Notes under the pieces: generated by a model | Told to the model about the DNA's origin: nothing | The model's input: the letters and a program-made list of their open reading frames with translations, nothing else | Database searches by the model: none | Made by a program: the position numbers and the translations under genes | Shown here: piece after piece, positions 1 through 5,556 of the stretch | Layout: each line of letters begins with the position of its first letter | Numbering within the stretch: position 1 is the stretch's first letter | From: Planctomycetota bacterium | Lineage (GTDB): Bacteria > Planctomycetota > UBA1135 > GCA-002686595 | Direction: 5' to 3' | NCBI GenBank assembly: GCA_027623615.1 | Contig: JAQBVH010000128.1 | Span: 1 to 7,741, forward strand | Length of the DNA stretch: 7,741 bases

Positions 1-126
1 GGCCGGAGGGGGACGGGCACTGGCCCGACGATCCGGCCGCGCCGGAGGGCTTTCGCGAGGATCAACCGGTGCTCGCGAACGAGGAGCGTTGCCCGGGCCC
101 TGAGAACCGGAGAAGATCCGAGCCCC
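1..126. other. Leader upstream of ligA, no confident gene
   Basis: No complete gene fits here. The + frame starting at base 3 reads as acidic, proline-rich sequence with G/C-ending codons over roughly 3-92, which could be the tail of an upstream protein. However, that frame stays open to 299, which would mean about 170 bases of overlap with ligA. The frame starting at base 2 stops at 101-103 but has poor codon bias. The ligA frame is also open to base 1 but has no ATG before 127. I cannot decide whether an upstream gene ends here. Confidence 0.3.
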
Positions 127-2238
127 ATGTCCGCCTCCGATCCCGCTGCTCGCGCCGCCGAGCTCGCCGCCCTGCTCGAGCGCTACAACCGACAGTACTA
201 CGTCGAGGGGCTCTCGGAGATCAGCGACGCGGCCTACGACGGCTTGTTCCGCGAGCTGAAGGACCTGGAGGAGGCGCACCCCGAGCTCGCGCGCCCTGAC
301 AGCCCAACGCAGCGCGTCGGCGCGGCGCTGACCGAGGGCCAGGGCTTCGTGAAGGTCAGCCATGCCGTCCCGATGCTCTCGATCGAGAGCCTCTTCGACC
401 GGGAAGAGGTCGAGGACTTCGTCGAGAAGATCTACCGCTTCCTCGGCCTCGACGAGGCGGAGCAGCTCACCTGGCACGTGGAGCCGAAGTTCGACGGCGT
501 GAGCGCCTCCTTGATCTACGAGGAGGGGCTCTTCGTCCAGGCGGTCACCCGCGGCGACGGTCGCGTCGGTGAGGACGTGACCCAGAACCTGCGCACGGTG
601 CGCAACATCCCCCTGCGCCTCGACGCCGGGGTCAGGCCGGTGCCGAGGCTGCTCGAGGTGCGCGGCGAGGTCCTGATCGCGCGCGAACGCTTCGAGGCCT
701 TCAATCGCGAGCGCGAGGAGCGCGGCGAGGCGACCCTGGCCAACGCGCGCAACGCGACCGCGGGCGCGATCCGGCGCAACGACCCCGGGGAGGTGGCGCG
801 CTATCCCCTCGAGCTGCACGTCTACGACGTGCCGCGCGCCGAGGGAGTGACCTTCGCGACCCAGCACGAGCAGCTCGAGGCGCTGAACGACTGGGGCCTG
901 CCCGACTCCGGTCTCGGCCAGAGGGTCGAGGGCACGAACGCGGCGATCGCCTACCACGACGACCTCGAGGCGCGCCGGGACGACCTGCCTTTCGAGGTCG
1001 ACGGCGTGGTCTGCAAGCTCGACCGGCTCGACCTGCGCGAGCGCCTTGGCGCGACCTCCCGCGTGACCCGCTGGCAGTACGCACACAAGTTCGAGGCGGT
1101 GGAAGCGGTCAGCACGCTGCGCGCGATCGAGGTCCAGGTCGGGGCGAACGGCCGGCTGACGCCGCGCGCCCACGTCGAGCCCGTTCCGGTGATGGGGGTG
1201 ACCGTGCGCCACGCGACCCTGCACAACGCCGACCACGTGGCGAACATGGGCCTGCGCATCGGCGATCGGGTGTTCCTCAAGCGCGCCGGTGACGTGATCC
1301 CCCAGATCACCGGCGTGTCGATCGCGGCCGAGGGCCAGGCGCCGAAGGAGTGGGCGGACGGCATCCCCGAGTCCTTGCGCACGGACGACGGCGTGCGCGC
1401 GGGCGCGTTCACCGGTTGGCGCGACGAGTTCGCCATGCCGGCGGCGTGCCCCGCCTGCGGTCACGAGGTGCGCGCGGAGGGCAAGTACTACCGCTGCCCC
1501 AACATCCACGGCTGTCGCCCCCAGCTCGTCGGCCGCACGCTGCTGATGGCAGGCCGGGGCGGGTTCGACGTCGAGTCGATTGGCGAGAAGATGGTCGATC
1601 AGCTCTACGACGCCGGCTTGCTCGAGACGCCGGCGGACCTGTTCCTGCTCGATCGCGTGGAGCGCGCAGAGCTCGTCGGTCTCGAGCGTTGGGGGGAGAA
1701 GAGCGTCGACAACCTCCTGCGCGAGATCGACGCGGCGCGCCGGGTGCCCCTCGCCCGCTTCCTCTCCTCCCTCGGGATCCCCGACGTCGGCCCCTCGACG
1801 GGACGGCTCCTGGCCCAGCACTTCGGATCGCTCGACGGGGTGTGCGCGGCGGACGAGGAGGCCCTGGTCGACGTGGACGGCATCGGCCCCGAGGTCGCGC
1901 GCAAGCTACGGGAGTGGCTCGCGGAGGAGCGCAACCAGGCGGTGGTGCGCAAGCTGCTCGTGGAGGGCCGGGTGCTGCCGATCCCTCCGCAGGAGGTCGC
2001 CGCGGGCGCTTTCGCCGGCAAGACGGTGGTCTTCACGGGCACCCTGGAGGGGATGACGCGGGCGGAGGCCAAGCAGCGGGTCGAGGACCAGGGCGCCAGA
2101 GTCTCCAGCTCGATCTCGGCGAAGACGGGCGTCCTCGTGGTGGGGGGCAAGCCGGGCAGCAAGGCCAAGAAGGCGCAGGAGCTGGGGGTCGAGGTGCTCC
2201 TGGAGGAGGACTTCCTCGCTCGCCTGCGGGGCGAGTAG
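127..2238 (+). CDS. ligA: NAD+-dependent DNA ligase LigA
   Basis: Cytosolic ligase that seals 3'-OH/5'-phosphate nicks in duplex DNA using NAD+, in Okazaki-fragment joining and repair. All family domains are present in order: the NAD+/NMN-binding Ia region (about residues 10-65, with YY, SDAAYD and SPTQRVG); the adenylation domain with catalytic Lys121 in KFDG, TRGDG (141-145) and EVRGE (177-181); the OB fold (about 330-400, LTPRA, ATLHN, RAGDVIP); a C-x2-C-x12-C-x5-C zinc finger (C441, C444, C457, C463); helix-hairpin-helix repeats (about 535-610); and a C-terminal BRCT domain (about 628-703). Its 703 residues exceed the roughly 670 typical of the family, mostly through extra sequence just before the zinc finger. 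ATG 127 was chosen because the Ia domain starts soon after it and a GGAGAAG (109-115) lies 11 bases upstream. Identification is secure. Confidence 0.98.
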   Translation: MSASDPAARAAELAALLERYNRQYYVEGLSEISDAAYDGLFRELKDLEEAHPELARPDSPTQRVGAALTEGQGFVKVSHAVPMLSIESLFDREEVEDFVEKIYRFLGLDEAEQLTWHVEPKFDGVSASLIYEEGLFVQAVTRGDGRVGEDVTQNLRTVRNIPLRLDAGVRPVPRLLEVRGEVLIARERFEAFNREREERGEATLANARNATAGAIRRNDPGEVARYPLELHVYDVPRAEGVTFATQHEQLEALNDWGLPDSGLGQRVEGTNAAIAYHDDLEARRDDLPFEVDGVVCKLDRLDLRERLGATSRVTRWQYAHKFEAVEAVSTLRAIEVQVGANGRLTPRAHVEPVPVMGVTVRHATLHNADHVANMGLRIGDRVFLKRAGDVIPQITGVSIAAEGQAPKEWADGIPESLRTDDGVRAGAFTGWRDEFAMPAACPACGHEVRAEGKYYRCPNIHGCRPQLVGRTLLMAGRGGFDVESIGEKMVDQLYDAGLLETPADLFLLDRVERAELVGLERWGEKSVDNLLREIDAARRVPLARFLSSLGIPDVGPSTGRLLAQHFGSLDGVCAADEEALVDVDGIGPEVARKLREWLAEERNQAVVRKLLVEGRVLPIPPQEVAAGAFAGKTVVFTGTLEGMTRAEAKQRVEDQGARVSSSISAKTGVLVVGGKPGSKAKKAQELGVEVLLEEDFLARLRGE

Positions 2239-2247
2239 AATCCCCGC
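2226..2247. repeat. Inverted repeat bracketing the sigma-gene -10 box
   Basis: GCGGGG (2226-2231) and CCCCGC (2242-2247) are perfect 6-bp arms around a 10-base centre that holds the ligA stop codon and the putative -10 hexamer. The second arm ends one base before the sigma-factor ATG. It could be an operator, or a hairpin at the end of ligA mRNA; there is no T-tract for a standard intrinsic terminator. Chance is possible at this GC content. Confidence 0.35.
2236..2241 (+). promoter_or_regulatory. Putative -10 box, leaderless promoter of ECF gene
   Basis: TAGAAT fits the bacterial -10 consensus (TA at the start, T at the end) and lies exactly 7 bases before the ATG at 2249, the distance expected if transcription starts at or next to the start codon. 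The TAG is also the ligA stop codon. No convincing Shine-Dalgarno sequence precedes the ATG, which agrees with a leaderless message. The -35 region is weak (TTCCTC at 2212-2217, 18-bp spacer). The same arrangement recurs at 5544-5549. Confidence 0.45.
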
Positions 2248-2248
2248 C

Positions 2249-2929
2249 ATGGCCGACGACCAAAGGTCCGCCGATGACGTCGAGGACCTCGTCCAGCAGG
2301 CGCAGGACGGCAACATCGACTCATTGAACGAGCTCTTCCAGCGCTACCACCAGACGATGGTCGAGGTGGCCCGGCGCAAGCTCGGGCCGAAGCTGCGCCT
2401 GAAGGAGGACCCGGACGACCTGGCCCAGACCACCTTCCGCGAGGCCACCCGGGACTTCAGCCAGTACACCTACCAGGGCGAGGGCTCGCTCCTGCGCTGG
2501 CTGATCCAGATCCTGCAGAACAAGATCCGCGACAAGGCCGAGTTCTACAACGCCGGCAAGCGCGACGTGGCCCGCGAGCGGGCCATGGAGGGCGCCGGCG
2601 CCAAGGACGACGACGACCGCGGCCCGATGGAGTTCACGGCGGACGACCTCTCCGTGACGCAGATGGTCACGCGCGAGGAGTCGTTCGGCTTCCTGCGCGA
2701 GTCCCTCGAGGACCTCTCCCCGGAGCACCGCAAGGCAATCACCCTCGTCTTCTTCGAGGGCCTGCCCCTGCGCGAGGCCGGCGCCCGCATGGGTGGCAAG
2801 AGCGAGGACGCCGTGCGCATGATGCTGCGCCGCGCCGAGGCCAAGCTGGGCGAACGCTTGAGCGCCACCCTGGGCCGCGACCTGGGCCCGGACGGCAAGC
2901 CTCCGCAGCCGTCCTCCTCAGGGGAGTAG
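2249..2929 (+). CDS. ECF-type RNA polymerase sigma factor
   Basis: A 226-aa sigma-70 family protein of ECF architecture that would direct RNA polymerase to a specific regulon. Sigma region 2 spans about residues 24-106, with the region 2.2-like stretch DDLAQTTF (56-63) and the GEGSLLRWL core-binding/DNA-melting segment (77-85). Sigma region 4, the -35-binding helix-turn-helix, spans about 155-204 and starts at LSPEHRKAI. There is no region 1.1 or region 3. The linker (about 107-150) is long and acidic, with a KDDDD run, and a proline/serine-rich tail follows region 4. The gene starts 10 bp after ligA. No anti-sigma factor, histidine kinase or Ser/Thr kinase follows; a tRNA gene does, so its partner must be encoded elsewhere or control may reside in its own extensions. 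The family is clear; the subgroup and target genes are unknown. Confidence 0.9.
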   Translation: MADDQRSADDVEDLVQQAQDGNIDSLNELFQRYHQTMVEVARRKLGPKLRLKEDPDDLAQTTFREATRDFSQYTYQGEGSLLRWLIQILQNKIRDKAEFYNAGKRDVARERAMEGAGAKDDDDRGPMEFTADDLSVTQMVTREESFGFLRESLEDLSPEHRKAITLVFFEGLPLREAGARMGGKSEDAVRMMLRRAEAKLGERLSATLGRDLGPDGKPPQPSSSGE

Positions 2930-2941
2930 AACCCTCCTCCT

Positions 2942-2973
2942 GGCGGGGCTCTTGCCCTCCCAATCCCCCCGCC
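2942..2973. repeat. Inverted repeat overlapping the tRNA promoter
   Basis: GGCGGGG (2942-2948) and CCCCGCC (2967-2973) are perfect 7-bp arms separated by 18 bases. It begins 12 bases after the sigma-factor stop codon and ends one base before the tRNA -10 box, with the -35 element in the loop. In RNA it could form a weak terminator for the sigma gene, though no T-run follows. In DNA it could act as an operator on the tRNA promoter. Which, if either, applies is undecided. Confidence 0.35.
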
Positions 2974-2980
2974 GTACACT
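2952..2980 (+). promoter_or_regulatory. Sigma-70-type promoter of tRNA-Val
   Basis: TTGCCC (2952-2957) and TACACT (2975-2980) form a -35/-10 pair with the ideal 17-bp spacer. Transcription would begin near 2987, giving a leader of about 21 bases before the mature tRNA 5' end at 3009. The leader contains GCGC-GAGA-GCGC (2991-3002), a small hairpin with a GNRA-type tetraloop next to the expected RNase P cut site. Spacing, sequence and position all agree, so this is the best-supported promoter in the window. Confidence 0.65.
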
Positions 2981-3008
2981 CCCGCGCCGCGCGCGAGAGC
3001 GCACGCCC

Positions 3009-3084
3009 GGGCTATTAACTCAATTGGTAGAGTGCCATGTTCACAGCGTGGAAGTTACTGGTTCGAGTCCAGTATGGCCCACCA
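3009..3084 (+). tRNA. tRNA-Val (anticodon CAC)
   Basis: A complete 76-base cloverleaf with encoded CCA. The 7-bp acceptor stem pairs GGGCTAT (3009-3015) with ATGGCCC (one G-U pair); the D stem is ACTC/GAGT with G18 and G19 in the loop; the anticodon stem is CCATG/CGTGG around loop TTCACAG, giving anticodon CAC, which reads GUG valine codons; the variable loop has 5 bases; the T stem is ACTGG/CCAGT around TTCGAGT; the discriminator is A. Less common details are A10-U25 closing the D stem and G at position 38 of the anticodon loop. The stems pair fully, so it should be functional. GUG is a heavily used valine codon in the neighbouring genes. Confidence 0.95.
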
Positions 3085-3094
3085 CGCGTCGCCT

Positions 3095-3114
3095 GCTGCC
3101 ACCTGTGGTGCAGC
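3095..3114 (+). terminator. Hairpin downstream of tRNA-Val, possible terminator
   Basis: GCTG-C-CACC, loop TGT, then GGTG-CAGC forms an 8-bp stem with a single bulged C, starting 10 bases after the tRNA CCA. The position suits transcription termination or 3' processing of the tRNA precursor. No T-rich tract follows, so it is not a classical intrinsic terminator. Confidence 0.35.
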
Positions 3115-3363
3115 CGCTCGACGCTCGAGTCGTCAGGCTCCACGCAGCTGCGCCACTCCACCTTCGCCGCCACCGATGGCGTAGAGCTGAGGTGCCACCG
3201 TCCCTGAAGGGCGACCAGCCCTCGGCAGTGGAGTCCCGATGGTGGGGCGCCAGAGTCCTAGGACGTGCGCCGGTCGAAGCTGCAGGCAGGCCCGCAAGCG
3301 CATTTGCTCGTTCGCGCTTCCGGTTTTCCCCGTCATGGGCATTGTCTTGGGGAACCCAACCCC

Positions 3364-3368
3364 GGAGG
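3364..3368 (+). promoter_or_regulatory. Ribosome binding site deciding the start at 3373
   Basis: GGAGG is the strongest Shine-Dalgarno match among the genes here. It sits 4 bases before ATG 3373, which is rather close but workable. It selects this ATG over an upstream in-frame GTG at 3265, which has no such site. The inverted repeat TTGGGGAACCCAA (3347-3359) ends 4 bases upstream and could affect access to the site. Confidence 0.6.
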
Positions 3369-3372
3369 ACCC

Positions 3373-3744
3373 ATGCCCGATAACTTGATCACCCTCGCGT
3401 CCGGCCCGGCCGGTGGAGATGAGCTCGCCACCGCACTCCAGAGAAACGTCATCCTGATGGTGGCGCTTGGCGAAGGGCAGCGCGAACAGGACTTCGTCAC
3501 CCGCGCCCAGTTCATGGTTGGCGGCGACGCGGACCCGGCGCTCGTTGTCTGGGCGAAGGAGCCGGTCCACGTCCAGGCGACCCTGGCGGGACTCCCCAAT
3601 CCCCACGGTCACGATGTGGCTGGCGCAGCGGCGGTCGCCTGCGCCATCTCGATTCAGGGCGAGATCGTCGACGTGATCGGCCAGAACGAGGACCCAACGT
3701 TCTTCCGTCTGCTCAAGATGCTCGCGAAGGCGGCCTCCCAATGA
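3373..3744 (+). CDS. Unrecognised 123-aa protein, first gene of a coupled pair
   Basis: I do not recognise this protein. It has no signal peptide, membrane segment or cysteine cluster, so it is probably cytosolic. The sequence suggests a compact alpha/beta fold: an N-terminal helix (about residues 14-24), hydrophobic strands near 24-31, 43-49 and 56-67, a small-residue-rich segment (81-92), a strand around 94-103, and a C-terminal helix (about 108-121). Its stop overlaps the next start as ATGA (3741-3744), so the two genes are almost certainly co-transcribed and translationally coupled. The partner is exported, so this protein may be a regulator, chaperone or immunity-like partner, but nothing in the sequence decides that. 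The coding call rests on the good GGAGG site, codon bias and coupling. Confidence 0.75.
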   Translation: MPDNLITLASGPAGGDELATALQRNVILMVALGEGQREQDFVTRAQFMVGGDADPALVVWAKEPVHVQATLAGLPNPHGHDVAGAAAVACAISIQGEIVDVIGQNEDPTFFRLLKMLAKAASQ

Positions 3745-5522
3745 GGGTCTGGGCGCTCACCGCGGGGCTCATGGCGCTCGCTTGTGGTTGCTCTGCGCCA
3801 AGCGCCGTCGAGGACTCCATCCTGTCCTTCGAGGAGGAGACGCTGGACTCGGCCAGGGTGCTGGTGAAGACCGACCCCGCCTTCGTCGACATCAACAGCA
3901 CCATTCGCGTCCTCGTGGACAAGGAAGCTCTGCGCGCGCGGTTGCTCGAGGAAGGCGGTTCGCCAGGGGTGGACCCCGACATCCTCGCCTCGCTCGACCG
4001 CAATCTCGAAGCGCTCGCCGCGGCAGTTCCCAGGATGCAGGTGGCGTTCGATACCTGGCAGCGCGGCTCCCGGGACGAGCAGGCCAAGACGGCCTTGCTC
4101 GAAGCGCTCGAACAGGTGGGGGATCCCACTCTCGCGATCATGAACACGCTCCCACGAGAGCTCTCGTCGGTGGAGCGACGGTACAACGACAAGCTCGAGC
4201 GGGCCATGATCAACCGCGAGCCCTGGGGGGCAGCTGCCTCGTTCAGCGCATTCCAAGAGGTCGCGTCCGAGGCTGTGGACGAGCTGCGTGCCAAGGAGGT
4301 CAGGCGTCTCCAAGAGCAGGGCATTGTCGTTCGGTTCGGCGCGTGGTCCTCGGCTGGAGGGCGCCTGACGCCCTTGCACCTTGCCGGCTTCGACGAGCTG
4401 GACCCGGGAGAATTCGTGGAGTACGAAAGGGTCGTTGTCGCCCTGAGCGATGACCAGCGCGGCCAATGGGAGTCCCTCGTCGCGAAGGCGGAGTCCATCA
4501 ACCAGTCCGGAACCGACCTGGACTTCGGGTCGATGTCGGACAACCTCGTCGACTACCTCGACGAACTCCTCGGAGGTCCGCTCGAGAGCCTCGACGAGGA
4601 GGTCGGTGCGGCACGTGCCGAGACCGAGACCCTTGCCGACACCGTCAAGGAGAACGTGCACGCATCTCTCGCAAGGATTCAGGCGCGCGGCGACCTCTTG
4701 AAGCTCATTGCGAAGCAGAAGGTGGCCAAGTACCGGGCGATCGGCGACAACCCGGCATCCCTCTTCCTGCTGGCGGATCTCCGCGACGATGCGCGCGAGC
4801 TCTTGAAGGAGGCGCAGGGGTTCGCGCGGGCCGTCCTGGCTGAGAAGGCGACCCTCGAGCTCAACCTCACGGACGCCGCAGCCCGACTCGAGCAGCGTGC
4901 GAAGGGCATCGAGGCGGGGCTCCTGGCGCTCGGGCAGGTCTATCGGTCCCTGACCTCCGCGGCGAGCCTGAACCTCGCCACCTTGCAGTTCGGCGAGGAA
5001 GTCCTCGCGCTCGACATCGCGGACGTTCCCGAGGACACCAGGCTCGACCTGCGCTACACGGGCACGCGCAAGCCCGGGGATCAGGTGGCGTTCGTGATGC
5101 GCGGCGGCCCGAAGGGAGTGGACGCGAAGCAGCATGAGACCCTCGACAGCCGTGAGTTCACGCTGTTCCGCATCCTCGGGAACATCTCCCCTACGGTCAG
5201 CCTGGCCTTCGCCAATCCCGGTGGCACCACGGCGCTCAAGACGGACTTCCAGGCCGCGCCGACCTACAACCTGCTCTACCGCTGGGGCGACCGCGACTCG
5301 GCGTTCTTCAACCGCTTCTTCACGCCCGGCGTCGGCCTGTCCTTCTCAGCGCTCGACTTCGACGGTGACGACAACCTCGAGCTCGGGGTGGGTGCGACGG
5401 CTGCGTTCTTCCAGGACTGGGTGCAGGTCGGGTACGGCTACAACGTCGGGACGGACGACGAGTACTGGTTCTTCGGGTTCTCGCTGCCCTTGTTGAAGGC
5501 CGCAGGTGGGGGCACACAGTAG
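3741..5522 (+). CDS. Unrecognised exported lipoprotein with helical stalk and barrel-like C-terminus
   Basis: A 593-aa protein of no family I recognise. Residues 1-17 form a short signal peptide (R2, hydrophobic 3-14) ending in two candidate lipidation cysteines, C15 (after A-L-A) and C17 (after A-C-G). No Asp follows at +2, so by the proteobacterial rule an outer-membrane destination is plausible. Residues about 25-410 are mostly charged amphipathic helix, with likely coiled coil around 280-400. A beta-rich region follows (about 411-490). The last 90 residues alternate aromatic, hydrophobic and Gly-rich strands (505-515, 529-538, 546-568, 574-585), like the end of an outer-membrane beta-barrel; GYGYN (564-568) and WFFGFSLPL (576-584) stand out. 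The number of visible strands is small for a full barrel. It is coupled to the 123-aa gene by a 4-base overlap. A role at the cell envelope is inference. Confidence 0.8.
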   Translation: MRVWALTAGLMALACGCSAPSAVEDSILSFEEETLDSARVLVKTDPAFVDINSTIRVLVDKEALRARLLEEGGSPGVDPDILASLDRNLEALAAAVPRMQVAFDTWQRGSRDEQAKTALLEALEQVGDPTLAIMNTLPRELSSVERRYNDKLERAMINREPWGAAASFSAFQEVASEAVDELRAKEVRRLQEQGIVVRFGAWSSAGGRLTPLHLAGFDELDPGEFVEYERVVVALSDDQRGQWESLVAKAESINQSGTDLDFGSMSDNLVDYLDELLGGPLESLDEEVGAARAETETLADTVKENVHASLARIQARGDLLKLIAKQKVAKYRAIGDNPASLFLLADLRDDARELLKEAQGFARAVLAEKATLELNLTDAAARLEQRAKGIEAGLLALGQVYRSLTSAASLNLATLQFGEEVLALDIADVPEDTRLDLRYTGTRKPGDQVAFVMRGGPKGVDAKQHETLDSREFTLFRILGNISPTVSLAFANPGGTTALKTDFQAAPTYNLLYRWGDRDSAFFNRFFTPGVGLSFSALDFDGDDNLELGVGATAAFFQDWVQVGYGYNVGTDDEYWFFGFSLPLLKAAGGGTQ

Positions 5523-5543
5523 GGCCGACCCCAGCGGGTGGGC

Positions 5544-5549
5544 TAAGAT
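5544..5549 (+). promoter_or_regulatory. Putative -10 box, leaderless promoter of xdhC
   Basis: TAAGAT lies exactly 7 bases before ATG 5557, the same geometry as TAGAAT before the gene at 2249. Transcription would start at or beside the start codon. No clear -35 element is present at the usual distance, and the AGG at 5551-5553 is too short and too close to be a good ribosome site. A weak ACCC/GGGT hairpin (5528-5539) lies just upstream. Confidence 0.45.
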
Positions 5550-5556
5550 CAGGCCG

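Larger units (their letters stand above)
3085..3372. other. Gene-free spacer between tRNA-Val and the unknown module
   Basis: I find no convincing gene in these 288 bases on either strand. Reading frames crossing it lack ribosome sites and have noncoding-like, arginine-rich translations. It holds a hairpin right after the tRNA (3095-3114), a perfect 10-bp palindrome GTCCTAGGAC (3255-3264) and the small inverted repeat TTGGGGAACCCAA (3347-3359) just before the ribosome site of the next gene. A promoter for the 3373-5522 pair should lie here, but I could not find a good -35/-10 pair. Confidence 0.5.

Noticed and set aside
1350..2327. Plus-strand alternative frame of 325 codons inside ligA
   Set aside because: The translation is Arg/Gly/Pro-rich low-complexity sequence typical of a shadow frame, while ligA itself is fully conserved here.
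3265..3372. GTG 3265 as an upstream start for the 123-aa gene
   Set aside because: No ribosome site precedes it and the added 36 residues look noncoding, whereas ATG 3373 has GGAGG.
2952..3383. Plus-strand frame of 143 codons crossing the tRNA
   Set aside because: It overlaps a complete tRNA-Val gene and its promoter, and the product is low-complexity and basic.
3385..3444. GGDEL sequence in the 123-aa protein suggesting a diguanylate cyclase
   Set aside because: The motif is at residues 14-18, the protein is too short for a GGDEF domain, and no other cyclase motif is present; it is a chance match.
3654..5135. Minus-strand open frame of 493 codons opposite the lipoprotein gene
   Set aside because: It mirrors the + strand gene, whose translation has a signal peptide, lipobox-like cysteines and sensible domain structure; the minus product has none and no ribosome site.
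5506..5556. GTG 5506 as an upstream start for xdhC
   Set aside because: It would overlap the previous gene and add 17 residues not typical of the family; ATG 5557 fits the domain start and the upstream hexamer.
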